Shown piece by piece: positions 34,938 to 45,655 of a stretch of DNA of 64,000 nt. Source of the stretch: Brevibacterium permense. Its GTDB lineage: Bacteria > Actinomycetota > Actinomycetes > Actinomycetales > Brevibacteriaceae. A model generated the notes under the pieces. It ran no database searches and had not been told where the DNA came from. It saw nothing but the letters and a program-made list of their open reading frames with translations. The position numbers and the translations under genes were made by a program. How positions within the stretch are numbered: position 1 is the stretch's first letter; each line of letters begins with the position of its first letter. The stretch lies in assembly GCF_025506275.1 (NCBI RefSeq), contig NZ_QYCP01000090.1, positions 62,001 to 126,000 on the forward strand. The letters run 5' to 3'.

Positions 34938-36785
34938 ATGGCCCTGCGCATGTCGTCCCTGTTCGTGCGAACCCAGAAGGAAGACCCGGTCGGCGCCGAG
35001 GTGGCCAGCCACAAACTGCTCCACCGTGCCGGATACATCCGCAGGTCAGCACCGGGAATCTACACGTGGCTGCCGCTGGGACTGGCCGTGCTCGGCAAGA
35101 TCGAAGCCATCGTGCGCGAAGAGATGGCGCTCGCCGGCTCCCAGGAGGTCCACTTTCCGGGCCTGCTGCCCGCCGATCCGTACAAGAAGTCCGGCCGTTG
35201 GGAGGCCTTCGGGCCTGACCTCTTCCATCTCAAGGATCGCCGCGAGAACGACTACATCCTCGCTCCCACTCATGAGGAGGTCTTCACCCTTCTGGTCAAA
35301 GACCTCTACTCCTCGTACAAAGACCTGCCGCTGTCGATCTACCAGATCCAGACCAAATACCGCGACGAGGCTCGTCCTCGGGCCGGACTGCTGCGCGGTC
35401 GCGAATTCATCATGAAGGACGCCTACTCCTTCGACATCGACGATGCCGGACTCGACGCCTCCTATGAGGCCATGCGCGTGGCTTACCTGCGGGCCTTCGC
35501 CCGCCTCGGCCTGCCGTGCCTGCCGGTCAAGGCGACCCCGGGTGCCATGGGCGGCTCCGGAACAGAGGAGTTCATCTACCCTTCCGAGGTCGGGGAGGAC
35601 ACGTTCGTGAGGTCGCCCGGCGGATATGCCGCGAACGTCGAGGCCGTGACCTCGATCGTCCCCGAGGCGATTCCCTACTCGCAGTCGCCGGCCGCGCACG
35701 TCGAGGACACCCCGGACACCCCGACCATAGAGACCCTCGTGGCAGCCGCGAACGCCTCGCACCCGCGCTCCGATCGTGAGTGGACGGCGGCGGACACGCT
35801 GAAGAACGTCGTCTGCGCCGTCACCCATCCCGACGGCACCCGCGAGATCATCGTCATCGGCCTGCCGGGTGACCGCGAAGTCGACCTCGACCGGGCTGCC
35901 GGCACCGGCATGCTCGGCGACGGTGAGGTCGACCTCGAAGCCGCCACGGCTGAGGATCTCGCCGCCCATCCGGAACTCGTCAAGGGTTACATCGGACCCG
36001 GCAACTCCCTCGACGCGCCGGTTCTCGGCCTCGAGTCGCCCTCGAAGATCCGCTACCTCCTCGACCCTCGCGTCGTCGACGGCACCCGCTGGATCACCGG
36101 AGCCAATGAGCCCGGACGCCACGTCTTCGACCTCGTTGCCGGACGGGATTTCACTGCCGACGGCACTATCGAAGCCGCCCAGGTCGTCCTCGGCGATCCG
36201 GCACCGGACGGCTCCGGTCCGCTGGAGCTGGCCCGCGGTGTCGAGATCGGTCAGATCTTCAAGCTCGGCCGCAAGTACGCCGAGTCCCTCGACCTCAAGG
36301 TGCTCGACCAGAACGGCAAGGCGACGACCGTGACCATGGGCTCCTACGGCCTCGGCGTCACCCGCGTCATGGCCTGCATTGCCGAGGAATACCATTCCGA
36401 GGACGGCCTCCTGTGGCCCCAGCACCTGGCCCCGGCCGATGTGCACATCATCGTCGCCGGCAAGGGTGAGGAGATCGCTAAAGCCGCCGAGAAGATGACG
36501 ACCGAACTCGAGGCCGAAGGCGTCAGCGTCCTGCTCGATGACCGCAACAAGGTCTCGCCCGGATTCAAGTTCGCCGATGCCGAGCTCATCGGCATTCCCA
36601 CTGTCATCGTCGCAGGCCGCGGTCTGGCCGACGGCGTCGTCGAGGTCCGCGACCGTCTGGCCGGGGAGAAGACCGACCAGCCCGTCGCCGAGGTGGTCCC
36701 TGCGACCGTGGCACGTGTGCGTGAGGCGTACGCGAAGGCTGCAGCCGCAGCCGACGCGGCGATCAGCGCCGACCAGAACGCCTGA
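34938..36785 (+). CDS. proS: Prolyl-tRNA synthetase (bacterial type)
   Basis: Class II synthetase of 615 residues. Motif 1 region [19 protein letters not shown], motif 2 [19 protein letters not shown] and the motif 3 region [13 protein letters not shown] are present, with a YbaK-like editing insertion between (about 235-390) and the anticodon domain at the end. ATG 34938 follows GAGGAG. TTGACA (34914) upstream lies too close to the start for its own -10. The TSUP gene starts 9 bp after the stop. Confidence 0.95.
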   Translation: MALRMSSLFVRTQKEDPVGAEVASHKLLHRAGYIRRSAPGIYTWLPLGLAVLGKIEAIVREEMALAGSQEVHFPGLLPADPYKKSGRWEAFGPDLFHLKDRRENDYILAPTHEEVFTLLVKDLYSSYKDLPLSIYQIQTKYRDEARPRAGLLRGREFIMKDAYSFDIDDAGLDASYEAMRVAYLRAFARLGLPCLPVKATPGAMGGSGTEEFIYPSEVGEDTFVRSPGGYAANVEAVTSIVPEAIPYSQSPAAHVEDTPDTPTIETLVAAANASHPRSDREWTAADTLKNVVCAVTHPDGTREIIVIGLPGDREVDLDRAAGTGMLGDGEVDLEAATAEDLAAHPELVKGYIGPGNSLDAPVLGLESPSKIRYLLDPRVVDGTRWITGANEPGRHVFDLVAGRDFTADGTIEAAQVVLGDPAPDGSGPLELARGVEIGQIFKLGRKYAESLDLKVLDQNGKATTVTMGSYGLGVTRVMACIAEEYHSEDGLLWPQHLAPADVHIIVAGKGEEIAKAAEKMTTELEAEGVSVLLDDRNKVSPGFKFADAELIGIPTVIVAGRGLADGVVEVRDRLAGEKTDQPVAEVVPATVARVREAYAKAAAAADAAISADQNA

Positions 36786-36794
36786 GCCGCCTCG

Positions 36795-37604
36795 GTGTTC
36801 GAAGCCCTCGCCGGAGGCATCGATGTCACCTGGACGATGGTCCTGTGGCTGCTCGCCGCGGGAGTCCTGGCCGGGTGGATCGATGCCGTCGTCGGCGGGG
36901 GCGGACTGATCCAGCTGCCCGCGCTGCTGCTCGTGCCGGGGATAAGCCCCGTCCAAGCGGTCGCGACGAACAAGATCGGGTCGATTGCGGGCACAACCGC
37001 CTCGGCGGTCACCTATCTGCGCAAGATCACCCCGGACCGGTCGGCGACGATCCCGGCCGCGGCGTCGGCGTTCTTGGGTGCCGTGCTCGGGGCGAAGCTC
37101 GCGACCTTGGTGCCCAGCGACGCGTTCACCCCGATCATTCTGCTCGCGCTCATCGGGGTCGGGATCTTCACGGTGCTCAACCCGAGCCTCGGCGCCGATG
37201 CCACGCTGCGGTTCGGGGAAACCTCGAAACGTCACCACGCGCTGTCGTGGCTGATCGGGCTCGTCATCGGCATCTACGACGGAGTGCTCGGGCCGGGGAC
37301 GGGATCGTTCCTCGTCATCGCCTTCGTCTCGATCATCGGGTTCTCATTCCTGCAGGCCTCGGCCACGGCGAAGGTGATCAACTGGGCGACGAACTTCGGA
37401 GCGCTCGTCTACTTCATTCCCGACGGTCAGGTCGTCTGGCTGCTGGGTGTGATCATGGCCGTGGGCAATGTCACCGGCGGGATCTTCGGTGCGCGCACCG
37501 CGCTGGCGAAGGGCTCAGGGTTCGTCCGCGTCGTCTTCGTCATCGTCGTCTCCGCTCTGATCCTCAAACTCGGCTTCGACTTCATCTCCGCCCTCATCCA
37601 CTAA
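36795..37604 (+). CDS. TSUP/TauE-SafE family membrane permease
   Basis: 269 residues with about seven to eight hydrophobic helices. The family signature GWIDAVVGGGGLIQLPALLL occurs in the first helices and repeats in the second half as GIYDGVLGPGTGSFL, the inverted-repeat structure of the family. Members export sulfite, sulfoacetate or organic sulfonates, but the substrate here is open. GTG 36795 lies 9 bp after proS, with a GCCGCCTCGG copy overlapping the start. The stop codon is part of the palindrome at 37604. Confidence 0.85.
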   Translation: MFEALAGGIDVTWTMVLWLLAAGVLAGWIDAVVGGGGLIQLPALLLVPGISPVQAVATNKIGSIAGTTASAVTYLRKITPDRSATIPAAASAFLGAVLGAKLATLVPSDAFTPIILLALIGVGIFTVLNPSLGADATLRFGETSKRHHALSWLIGLVIGIYDGVLGPGTGSFLVIAFVSIIGFSFLQASATAKVINWATNFGALVYFIPDGQVVWLLGVIMAVGNVTGGIFGARTALAKGSGFVRVVFVIVVSALILKLGFDFISALIH

Positions 37605-37667
37605 TTGCTACCTGACGGCGGCTCAGCAACCTCGCGCGAGGTTGCTGAGCCGCCGTCAGGTAGCAAT
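37604..37667. repeat. Perfect 64-bp palindrome (REP-like element, copy 1)
   Basis: Bases 37604-37635 are the exact reverse complement of 37636-37667; each arm begins ATTGCTACCTGACGGCGG. It overlaps the last base of the TSUP stop codon and ends 6 bp before the convergent kinase gene. A diverged copy lies at 62775-62834. It may serve as a bidirectional terminator as well as being a dispersed repeat. Confidence 0.9.
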
Positions 37668-37672
37668 AGGGG

Positions 37673-38692
37673 TTAGCCGATGGGTTTGAGGGCGTGGGCG
37701 TTGACTCCGGCGACATCGGCGCCGGACAGCGCGCGGGCCACCCACAGAGAGCGGGCAGCATCGGCCAGGCTCGAATTCGACCCGCCGGAGGCCGCGCGCA
37801 GATACCAGAACATGTTCGTGATCTCCCGTGCCACGGTCGCCCCCATCCCGTACTGCGGATCGACCCCGGCGCACAGCGCCAGGTCCGTGGCGAAACCACG
37901 CAGCCACGCCGCCTGCGCCTGCGGATGATCCGACGGGATCTCGGCGAGGCGGTTCCACAGCACCGGAGCCAAGGTGTACGCGGTCGGACCGGCCAAGGGC
38001 TGAGGGTCGATGGCCTTCCACGTCGAGATGCCCGTCGGGTCGGGATTGCCGGCGAGGATGTTGTAGTAGTGCAGGTCGGCGTGGATGAGCCACTTCTCAT
38101 CCGAGGACGCCAGAGTCTGCATCCAATTGCGGGCGAACGACAGCAGCAGGGAATCGTGCGGACCTGCCTCCGACCACCCGTTCAACAGCGCGGCATCGGC
38201 ATCGAACGAGTTCAGCCACCCGGCCACGACATCCTGGACGCGCAGGAACTCCGAGGTCGCCGGAATCTCCAAGGACCTCTGCAGCGCACCCCACACCGGC
38301 GGCACATCGGCCAGTGGCAGCACGGACAGATTGTCCTTCGTGCGCAGTCGCTCCTGCAGAGTGACCCGGAAGCTGCGATCATCCCGGATGACCCGCACCG
38401 CCCCGTGCCCGTTCCACATCTTCAGCGCCCGCAGCACCTGCGCATGCGCGGCCGTATGTGCCGAGGTGGGAGCCGCGAACCGCAGCACCCCCTGATAGTT
38501 CTCCTGAGTGAGCACCGGAATCACCAAGGACTCGCACCCGGCCCACGGTGCCCCCGGCACATCGTCGAAGCGCAGCTTCCACCGATCGAGGAGCTCGTTG
38601 GCCATATAGTCGAGCGCGGCAACCCACGAATCGGTGCGATATTCGCCGATGATCTCGCGCGTCGCACGGTAGAGAACCGGTGGGACCTTCAC
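37673..38692 (-). CDS. APH(6)-family kinase-like protein (aminoglycoside/hydroxyurea type)
   Basis: A 339-residue protein with the kinase-like fold of APH(6)/streptomycin phosphotransferases. The Brenner-type motif is IHADLHYYNILAG (catalytic Asp, Asn) and the metal-binding AIDPQPLAGPTAY follows, including the DP typical of this subfamily. The substrate is not predictable; many chromosomal members do not confer resistance. GTG 38692 overlaps the stop of the upstream lipoprotein gene by 4 bp, so the two are coupled. Confidence 0.8.
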   Translation of the reverse strand: MKVPPVLYRATREIIGEYRTDSWVAALDYMANELLDRWKLRFDDVPGAPWAGCESLVIPVLTQENYQGVLRFAAPTSAHTAAHAQVLRALKMWNGHGAVRVIRDDRSFRVTLQERLRTKDNLSVLPLADVPPVWGALQRSLEIPATSEFLRVQDVVAGWLNSFDADAALLNGWSEAGPHDSLLLSFARNWMQTLASSDEKWLIHADLHYYNILAGNPDPTGISTWKAIDPQPLAGPTAYTLAPVLWNRLAEIPSDHPQAQAAWLRGFATDLALCAGVDPQYGMGATVAREITNMFWYLRAASGGSNSSLADAARSLWVARALSGADVAGVNAHALKPIG

Positions 38693-39687
38693 TCCTGCAC
38701 CTCCGCCTGCCCGGGTTCGTCATAGGTGAAACGCAGCGGCTGCGGAGCGGCGAAGACCATCCGGTTCCGGGCCGATTCCCAGAGCCGGAGAATCGCCGAG
38801 GCGTCCGCCTCCAACCAGGGCAGAAGCGCGGAGGCGATACCGTCTTCCAACGACAGCGCCAACTCCTTCGCGGAGCCCGCATCCGTCGGGGTGGGATCGA
38901 GCTTCCACGCCGAGGCGGCCGGATCGGCTGCGTCCTCACCGAGTCGTTCGAGCATCTCCCCGGACAGGGCACCCAAGGATTCGAGCCTGGCCAGGGCAGC
39001 CCTGCGTTCACGCGACTTCGAATCGAAGTTCACGGCCAGCCGTTCATAGCCGTACGCGGCGGCCCGCGACTGCCTGAGTATCGCGTTGAACATCTCCGCC
39101 CGACCCTTCGGCACCTGGCTTCCGGAATCGCTCGTCCCGGCATCCGCGTCGGCCCCGCCGGTGGCACTGGGTGACGCAGTCGCATCATCGCCGCCGTCCC
39201 TGCTCTGGTCGAGTTCCTCACGGCCGGCGCGGATGAGTTCGTCGGCGGTGGTGATGATCTCCGGCTTCTTCGTCCCAGCAACCAGAGCCAGACCCGTGGC
39301 CACATCGGCCAGGACGGGAATGAGATCCGAACCCAGGGACGCTGAGGCCTCGAACACTGCGCGGGAAGCCACCTCGGCAGCCTGGACGAAGTTGCGGTCC
39401 TCCTCGGTCGGAGGCGCCTCGGTGGCGAATTCGGTTGGTGGATTCCATTCCGGACCGATCGCCGCAACGAAGTCAGCAAGGTTCTCACCAGTGGTTTCGG
39501 GATCACCGGTGCCGGGAGAAGTGGAGTCTAAGATGCGGGCCAGACGATTGCGCAGCTGCTGAGTCGCATCAAGTGTGGGGATCTCGGGATCCTGATCGAG
39601 TCGCAGGCCGCAGGCGGTGAGCAGGCCCAGACTCAACCCGCCGACGCCGGCAGTCAACAGGCCGCGGCGACTGACGGGAAAATGCAT
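38689..39687 (-). CDS. DUF4439 ferritin-like lipoprotein
   Basis: 332 residues with the export signal SRRGLLTAGVGGLSLGLLTAC: twin Arg plus a lipobox LTAC, so probably a lipid-anchored exported protein. The central and C-terminal helices (EMFNAILRQSRAAAYGYERLAV) match the DUF4439 ferritin-like type, with a low-complexity Ala/Asp/Ser insertion between (about 165-190). Function unknown. It precedes and overlaps the kinase gene and diverges from rimP. Confidence 0.8.
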   Translation of the reverse strand: MHFPVSRRGLLTAGVGGLSLGLLTACGLRLDQDPEIPTLDATQQLRNRLARILDSTSPGTGDPETTGENLADFVAAIGPEWNPPTEFATEAPPTEEDRNFVQAAEVASRAVFEASASLGSDLIPVLADVATGLALVAGTKKPEIITTADELIRAGREELDQSRDGGDDATASPSATGGADADAGTSDSGSQVPKGRAEMFNAILRQSRAAAYGYERLAVNFDSKSRERRAALARLESLGALSGEMLERLGEDAADPAASAWKLDPTPTDAGSAKELALSLEDGIASALLPWLEADASAILRLWESARNRMVFAAPQPLRFTYDEPGQAEVQE

Positions 39688-39928
39688 ACGGCAATCCTAT
39701 CGGATGCCCCGACAGCGCCGAGGGGCACCAGACAGCTCCGAGGGGCATCGACCCTCGCCCGCCCGACCGCAGGATGAGACTCGCACCCGGCAGAACCGCG
39801 ACGAAGGCTTAACCTCGACGGCGGCTGTCGCTTAGGGTGGGTGAGAACACGGCGGTTGCACACGTGCACGGTGCGCCGGCCCCTCGCCCCGCCTCGGCGA
39901 GGGGGACGCACAAGGAAATGGAGGAGAA

Positions 39929-40393
39929 ATGGACGAAGACGTCGAGCGGATCAAGGGCCTGCTCGCCCCGCCCCTGCAGGATGCGGGATTCCACCTCGAG
40001 ACCATCAAAGCGGTGGCGGCCGGTCCGCGGCGCACGCTCACCGTCGTCGTCGACCTCGACGAATCGAGCACCGATCCGATGTCGATGGAGAAGGTCGCCG
40101 AATCGACGAAGATCGTCGGCGACGCCCTCGACGAGGTCGAGATCTTTCGGGACAAGCCGTACCAGCTCGAGGTCACGAGCCCCGGTGCCACCAGAAAACT
40201 CGAGACCCCGCGCCACTTCCGACGCGTCATCGGCCGTCGCCTGGAGATCACGACGAAGAAGGACACCTTCAAGCTCGACCTCGCCGAGGTGGGGGAGAGT
40301 TCGATCACGGGCACGGACCCCCAGCGCAAGGAGTCGAAGACGGTCGATCTCGGCGAGATCCGCAAGGCCCAGGTGGAATTGAAGTTCCGCTGA
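39929..40393 (+). CDS. rimP: Ribosome maturation factor RimP
   Basis: 154 residues. RimP assists 30S assembly. Seen: LQDAGFHLETIKAV, DLDESSTDPMSMEKVAES, and VTSPGATRKLETPRHFRRVIG, the family signature. ATG 39929 follows GGAGGAG. It opens the conserved rimP-nusA-ylxR-infB cluster. Confidence 0.95.
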   Translation: MDEDVERIKGLLAPPLQDAGFHLETIKAVAAGPRRTLTVVVDLDESSTDPMSMEKVAESTKIVGDALDEVEIFRDKPYQLEVTSPGATRKLETPRHFRRVIGRRLEITTKKDTFKLDLAEVGESSITGTDPQRKESKTVDLGEIRKAQVELKFR

Positions 40394-40461
40394 GGCGAAC
40401 CTCACGCTCCGTCGGCGGTGCGGCAGTCCCTTCGCGGACAGAGTGCGGGCGCGGACTGGGA

Positions 40462-40467
40462 TAGACT
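40462..40467 (+). promoter_or_regulatory. Candidate -10 box upstream of nusA
   Basis: TAGACT lies 63 bp before nusA. The same hexamer precedes rpsB (16394), pnp (50102) and the envelope gene at 45739. No clear -35 is seen, so this is tentative. Confidence 0.3.
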
Positions 40468-40530
40468 GTTACGCCTGCATAAGTGAACACAGACAATTCA
40501 ATGCTCGGTTGAGCGAGAGAGGACTTAGAC

Positions 40531-41493
40531 ATGGACATCGACCTCAATGTTCTGCGCGTCATCGAACGAGAGCGTGAGATTCCGCTGGAAACCCTCATCG
40601 AACTCATCGAACAGGCGCTCTTCCTCGCTTACCAGAAGACCGAAGGGGCCTGGCCCGACGCCCGCGCCGAACTCGACAAGTCCACCGGTGAGGTGCGCAT
40701 CCTCGCCGTGGAGTTCGACAACGACGACAACCCGATCGGCGAGTTCGACGACACTCCCACCGGCTTCGGCCGCATCGCCGCCCAAACTGCTCGGCAGGTC
40801 ATCCACCAGCGGCTGCGCGATGTCGAAGACGAGACGCTGCTCGGCACGTTCAAGGGCCGTGAAGGCGAGATCGTCTCGGGCATCATCCAGCAGGGCCGCG
40901 ACCCGCAGATGGTCCAGGTCGACATCGGAGACGTCGAGGCCGTGCTGCCCCCGCACGAACAGGTCCCCGGCGAGACCTACGCCCACGGCACCCGACTGCG
41001 GGTCTACATCGCCGACGTGCACAAGGGCACGAAGGGCACCTCGGTCACCGTCTCCCGCACCCACCCGAATCTCGTGCGCCGACTCTTCGCCCATGAGGCT
41101 CCGGAGATCGCCGACGGCACCGTCGAGATCGTGTCCCTGGCCCGCGAAGCCGGCCACCGCACGAAGCTCGCCGTGCGCGCCACGAAGCCGGGAGTCAACG
41201 CGAAGGGATCGTGCATCGGCGAACTCGGCTCCCGTGTGCGCGCGGTGATGAACGAACTCGGCCAGGAGAAGATCGACATCGTCGACTACTCCGACGACCC
41301 GGCGAAATTCATCGCACACGCCCTGTCCCCGGCCAAGGCCAAGAGCGTCGAGATCCTCGACGCCGCCGCTCAGGAATCCCGCGCAGTCGTCCCCAACGAC
41401 CAGCTGTCCCTGGCCATCGGCAAGGAAGGGCAGAACGCCCGCCTGGCAGCCAAGCTCACCGGCTGGAAGATCGACATCGTCGCAGGCGAATAG
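40531..41493 (+). CDS. nusA: Transcription elongation/termination factor NusA
   Basis: 320 residues, the short actinobacterial form without C-terminal acidic repeats. It has the N-terminal RNA-polymerase-binding helix region ([21 protein letters not shown]), an S1 domain (about 105-180, [11 protein letters not shown]) and two KH domains ([19 protein letters not shown] and [18 protein letters not shown]). ATG 40531 is supported by AGAGAGGA upstream. Confidence 0.95.
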   Translation: MDIDLNVLRVIEREREIPLETLIELIEQALFLAYQKTEGAWPDARAELDKSTGEVRILAVEFDNDDNPIGEFDDTPTGFGRIAAQTARQVIHQRLRDVEDETLLGTFKGREGEIVSGIIQQGRDPQMVQVDIGDVEAVLPPHEQVPGETYAHGTRLRVYIADVHKGTKGTSVTVSRTHPNLVRRLFAHEAPEIADGTVEIVSLAREAGHRTKLAVRATKPGVNAKGSCIGELGSRVRAVMNELGQEKIDIVDYSDDPAKFIAHALSPAKAKSVEILDAAAQESRAVVPNDQLSLAIGKEGQNARLAAKLTGWKIDIVAGE

Positions 41494-41565
41494 CCTCGTG
41501 CAGTGATTCGCACCACTGGCCCCCTTGGCGCGAGCGGGGGTGCCGGTAATGTAGAATCATTCATT

Positions 41566-41841
41566 GTGAATGTTGGTGATGGACCCGTAAGGACGTGCAT
41601 CGCCTGTAGGCAGAAGGCCAGTCGGGACGAGCTGACACGCTTCGTGTTCCGCCCCGATCAGCACCCCGCCGTCGTCCGCGATGTGTCAGCTACACTGCCG
41701 GGACGTGGTGCGTGGGTGCACCCTGTTGCGAAGTGCCTGGACAAGGCACTGACCACTGCCGCCTTCGCTCGATCCTTTCGAACGAAGATCACCGCCTCGG
41801 ACCTCCCGAGGCCGGACACCGAACCCAAAGAGAACGGGTAG
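41566..41841 (+). CDS. ylxR: YlxR family RNA-binding-like protein
   Basis: 91 residues. The YlxR signature [21 protein letters not shown] is at the N-terminus, followed by the GRGAWVHP turn. YlxR is a basic protein between nusA and infB, with reported RNA or nucleoid association. GTG 41566 lies 8 bp after TAGAAT (41552-41557), so it may also be expressed leaderlessly; the longer in-frame start at 41503 lacks conserved residues. Confidence 0.88.
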   Translation: MNVGDGPVRTCIACRQKASRDELTRFVFRPDQHPAVVRDVSATLPGRGAWVHPVAKCLDKALTTAAFARSFRTKITASDLPRPDTEPKENG

Positions 41842-41971
41842 CCGAATGGATGACAAGTTGTGAGTGTCGCACGATGACACCCAAACGGAATTCGAGAGAG
41901 CAGTGAAATGAGTACTGCTCTTCATTGATGAGGTTCTTTCCTGACCGGGAAAGAACCCGGACAGGAGAACT

Positions 41972-44920
41972 GTGGCAAAGCCCCGTGTCCATGAGCTCGC
42001 GAAAGAGCTCGGCACAACAAGTAAGAACGTCCTCGAAAAGCTCCAGGACATGGGCGAATTCGTTCGCTCGGCCTCTTCGACGCTCGAAGCGCCCGTCGTG
42101 CGCCGTGTGAAGGAGGCATTCGCCGATTCCTCTTCCGCCGATGGTGAGAAGTCCACCGGCGCGAAGAAGGCCGCCAAGCCGGCCGCGAAGCCCGGAGCCC
42201 CGAAACCCGGTGCGAAGCCCGCACCAAAGCCCGCCGCGAAGTCGGCCGCCAAGCCGGGTGCTGCGAAGTCCACCGGTGCAGCGAAATCGGCCCCCGCCGA
42301 GGATGCCGCCCCCGCTGCGAAGTCCGCACCGAAGCCTGCCGCTGAGCCGAAGCCTGCCGCTGAGCCGAAGCCTGCCGCTGAGCCGGCGACGCCGGCTGCT
42401 CCGAAGGCAACCGAATCGTCCGAGGCTCCCGCAGCCAAGCCGGCTGCCTCCTCGGCGCCGAAGCCCGGAGCCCCGAAGCCGGCAGCCGCGCCCAAGCCCG
42501 GAGCCCCGAAACCCGGAGCTCCCAAGCCAGGTGCTGCAGGGAAGCCCGGCGGTCGCGGTGCCGCGCGTCCCGGAAACAACCCCTTCGCGTCCTCGCAGGG
42601 AATGCCGAAGCCCGGTCGTGGGCCCAAGCCCGGCGGTCGTTCCGGCGGTCAAGGCGGTCAGGGTGGCCAGGGCGGACGCCCCGGCAACAACCCGTTTGCG
42701 CCTTCGCAGGGAATGCCGAAGCCCGGCCAGAAGCAGCGCGGATCCGGTGAGGAATCCTCGGGCGGTCCCCGTCCGGCACCTCGCCCGGGTGCACCACGCC
42801 CGAACCCGTCGATGCTGAAGAACTCGGCACTGAACAAGCCCGCTCCCGGCCGCGGTCGCGGCGGCGGACGCGGAAACGCCCCAGGCGGCGGCGCCCCCGG
42901 TGCCCCGGGCGGCGCTCCCGGCGGTCCTCGTCGTGGACCCGGCGGCGGTCCCGGTGGTCGCGGTTCAGGTCGCGGTCGCGGAAGCACGCAGGGTGCATTC
43001 GGTCGCGGCGGCGGTCCCCGTCAGAAGGGACGCAAGTCGAAGCGGGCGAAGCGCGCAGAGCTCGAGCAGATGCAGGCTCCCTCGGTCGGTGGCGTCACCG
43101 TTCCGCGCGGAGACGGCAACACGCCGCTGCGTCTTCGTCGCGGCTCCTCGCTGGCCGACTTCGCCGAGAAGATCAACACCGATCCGACGAACCTCGTGAC
43201 CGTGCTCTTCCACCTCGGTGAGATGGCCACGATCACCCAGTCCCTCGACGAGGCGACCTTCGAGGTCCTCGGCGAAGAGCTCGGCTACAAGATCGAGATC
43301 GTCTCGCCCGAAGACGAAGACCGTGAGCTGCTGGAGACCTTCGACATCGACCTCGATGCCGAAGCCGCAGAAGAGGACGACGAGGACCTGCAGGCACGTC
43401 CGCCGGTCGTCACCGTCATGGGTCACGTCGACCACGGTAAGACCAAGCTGCTCGACGCGATCCGCTCGGCCAATGTCGCTTCCCGCGAAGCCGGCGGAAT
43501 CACCCAGCACATCGGTGCCTACCAGGCCGAGGTCGAGCACGAGGGGGAAGATCGCAAGATCACCTTCCTCGACACCCCGGGTCACGAGGCGTTCACCGCC
43601 ATGCGTGCCCGTGGTGCGAAGTCGACGGACCTCGCGATCCTCGTGGTCGCCGCCGACGACGGCGTCATGCCGCAGACGATCGAAGCTCTCAACCACGCTC
43701 AGGCGGCCGATGTGCCGATCGTCGTGGCCGTGAACAAGATCGACAAGGAAGGCGCCAACCCCGCCAAGGTCATGCAGCAGCTGACCGAATACAACCTCGT
43801 GGCCGAAGAATACGGCGGCGAGACCATGTTCGTGCCGATCTCCGCGCTCAAGCGCGAGGGCATCGACCAGCTGCTCGAATCCGTTCTGCTGACCACCGAT
43901 GCGGCCCTGGACCTGCGGGCGAACCCCGACAAGTCCGCTCGCGGCATCGCGATCGAAGCCAAGCTCGACAAGGGGCGCGGTGCGGTTGCCACCGTCCTCG
44001 TCGAGTCCGGCACCCTGCGTCAGGGCGACGCCATCGTCTGCGGCACCGCCTACGGACGTGTGCGTGCGATGTTCGACGAGAACGGAAACGTCGTCGAGGA
44101 GGCCGGACCCTCCCGCCCCGTGCAGGTGCTCGGTCTGTCGTCCGTTCCGCGTGCCGGTGACTCGTTCATCTCCACCGATGACGACCGCACAGCCCGTCAG
44201 ATCGCTGAGAAGCGTGACGCAATCGAGCGCAACGCCGCTCAGGCCCGCGGTCGCAAGCGCATCAGCCTCGAGGACTTCACGAAGGCTCTGGCTGAGGGCA
44301 AGGTCGACATGCTCAACCTCATCCTCAAGGGCGACGTCTCCGGTGCTGTCGAAGCGCTCGAGGATTCGCTGCTCAAGATCGATGTGGGTGACGACGTCGA
44401 CCTGCGGATCATCCACCGCGGCGTCGGTGCGATCACGGAGAACGACATCAACCTGGCCACGGTCGACAACGCGATCGTCCTCGGCTTCAACGTCCGTCCG
44501 GAAGCGAAGGCTCGCGACCTGGCAGACCGCGAAGGCGTCGACGTCCGATACTACTCGGTCATCTACCAGGCGATCGACGACATCGAGTCCTCGCTCAAGG
44601 GCATGCTCAAGCCCGAGTACGAAGAGGTCCAGACCGGTACCGCGGAGATCCGCGAGGTCTTCCGTTCCTCGAAGTTCGGCAACATCGCCGGTTCGATCGT
44701 CCGCGACGGCCTCATCAAGCGGAACTCGACCGCTCGCGTCACCCGCGACGGAATCGTCATCGGCGACAACGTCCACATCGAATCGCTGCGCCGGTTCAAG
44801 GACGATGCGACCGAGGTCCGCGAGGGCTACGAGTGCGGTATCGGACTCGGCAAGTTCAACGACCTGCGCGTCGGCGACATCATCGAGACCTTCGAGATGC
44901 AGGAGAAGCCGCGCGACTGA
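41972..44920 (+). CDS. infB: Translation initiation factor IF-2
   Basis: IF-2 recruits fMet-tRNA. 982 residues. The N-terminal IF2N motif is [20 protein letters not shown] long low-complexity region (about 50-370) of Ala/Lys/Pro repeats (KPAAEP units) and Gly/Arg-rich sequence follows. The GTPase domain has [16 protein letters not shown] and NKIDKEGA, and domains II-IV end with the C-terminal tRNA-binding barrel. GTG 41972 has CAGGAGAA upstream. Two GC-rich hairpins follow the stop. Confidence 0.96.
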   Translation: MAKPRVHELAKELGTTSKNVLEKLQDMGEFVRSASSTLEAPVVRRVKEAFADSSSADGEKSTGAKKAAKPAAKPGAPKPGAKPAPKPAAKSAAKPGAAKSTGAAKSAPAEDAAPAAKSAPKPAAEPKPAAEPKPAAEPATPAAPKATESSEAPAAKPAASSAPKPGAPKPAAAPKPGAPKPGAPKPGAAGKPGGRGAARPGNNPFASSQGMPKPGRGPKPGGRSGGQGGQGGQGGRPGNNPFAPSQGMPKPGQKQRGSGEESSGGPRPAPRPGAPRPNPSMLKNSALNKPAPGRGRGGGRGNAPGGGAPGAPGGAPGGPRRGPGGGPGGRGSGRGRGSTQGAFGRGGGPRQKGRKSKRAKRAELEQMQAPSVGGVTVPRGDGNTPLRLRRGSSLADFAEKINTDPTNLVTVLFHLGEMATITQSLDEATFEVLGEELGYKIEIVSPEDEDRELLETFDIDLDAEAAEEDDEDLQARPPVVTVMGHVDHGKTKLLDAIRSANVASREAGGITQHIGAYQAEVEHEGEDRKITFLDTPGHEAFTAMRARGAKSTDLAILVVAADDGVMPQTIEALNHAQAADVPIVVAVNKIDKEGANPAKVMQQLTEYNLVAEEYGGETMFVPISALKREGIDQLLESVLLTTDAALDLRANPDKSARGIAIEAKLDKGRGAVATVLVESGTLRQGDAIVCGTAYGRVRAMFDENGNVVEEAGPSRPVQVLGLSSVPRAGDSFISTDDDRTARQIAEKRDAIERNAAQARGRKRISLEDFTKALAEGKVDMLNLILKGDVSGAVEALEDSLLKIDVGDDVDLRIIHRGVGAITENDINLATVDNAIVLGFNVRPEAKARDLADREGVDVRYYSVIYQAIDDIESSLKGMLKPEYEEVQTGTAEIREVFRSSKFGNIAGSIVRDGLIKRNSTARVTRDGIVIGDNVHIESLRRFKDDATEVREGYECGIGLGKFNDLRVGDIIETFEMQEKPRD

Positions 44921-45002
44921 TCGGTCGCACAGTGAGTTCCACCCCCTGATTCGACAGCGCAGCAGCGCAGCGGAGGAGGATGGGACTCACACCGTGAGTC
45001 GA

Positions 45003-45044
45003 CGGCTCCGGTCGGCCCCCTGAATGGGGGACCGACCGGAGCCG
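45003..45044 (+). terminator. GC-rich hairpin between infB and rbfA
   Basis: An 18-bp stem (45003-45020 with 45026-45044, one bulged base) encloses a 5-nt loop TGAAT. It begins 83 bp after the infB stop. No T tract follows. Confidence 0.6.
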
Positions 45045-45066
45045 GTTCGATTGCACAGCTAATATA

Positions 45067-45089
45067 GGGCCGGAGAGAAGCTCCGGCCC
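45067..45089 (+). terminator. Second hairpin in the rbfA leader
   Basis: GGGCCGGAG (45067-45075) pairs with 45081-45089 around AGAAG. It lies 21 bp before the rbfA start and just after TAATAT (45060-45065), a possible -10 for rbfA. As it would sit in the 5' leader it could also affect rbfA translation. Confidence 0.45.
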
Positions 45090-45109
45090 CGAACAGAAGG
45101 ACACGCACC

Positions 45110-45544
45110 ATGGCAGACTCGACACGGGCCCGCAAGATCGCCGACCAGATCAAGGTCATCGTCGCCAGCACCATCGAGCGCAAGCTCAAGGATCCCCGCC
45201 TCGGCTTCGTCACCGTCACCGATGTCCGCGTGACCGGCGATCTGCAGCACGCGACCATCTTCTACACCGTCTACGGCGACGACCAGGATCTCGTCGGCAC
45301 CGGTCATGCCCTCGAATCGGCCAAGGGCTTCATCCGCTCAGAGGTCGGCAAGGGGCTGACGATCCGCCTGACCCCGAGCCTCGAATTCATCGCCGATGCC
45401 GTCCCCGAGGCGGCCGCCCGTCTCGACGGACTGCTCGCTCAGGCCGCCGCCGACGACGCTCGAGTGGCCGGGTTGGCCAAGAACGCGCAGCATGCAGGTG
45501 AATCCGACCCGTACAAGAAGGCCGACGACGCCGACGAAGAGTGA
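45110..45544 (+). CDS. rbfA: Ribosome-binding factor A
   Basis: 144 residues with the KH-like core: ADQIKVIVASTIERKLKDPRLG, then FVTVTDVRVTGDLQHATIFY. RbfA matures the 16S 5' end. The C-terminus is an Ala/Asp-rich extension. ATG 45110 follows AGAAGGA. It is separated from infB by two hairpins, unlike the tight rimP-infB genes. Confidence 0.95.
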   Translation: MADSTRARKIADQIKVIVASTIERKLKDPRLGFVTVTDVRVTGDLQHATIFYTVYGDDQDLVGTGHALESAKGFIRSEVGKGLTIRLTPSLEFIADAVPEAAARLDGLLAQAAADDARVAGLAKNAQHAGESDPYKKADDADEE

Positions 45545-45655
45545 TCGTCGCATTCCAGCGAACAGAGTGCATCGCGCCTTATCATCGGGTGGAGAGCGGC
45601 GGAATGGCCGTTCCGGGTCCGATTTGAGCTTCGTCACGTCGCGAAAAAAGTTCTC

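Noticed and set aside
35046-37238. A 730-codon open frame on the minus strand across proS
   Set aside because: It is a shadow of proS and the TSUP gene in GC-rich DNA: no family motif, no ribosome-binding site, and composition expected from the complement of Asp/Ala/Gly codons.
42965-44776. A 603-codon minus-strand frame across infB
   Set aside because: The infB frame carries all GTPase motifs; the antisense product is low-complexity with no motif.
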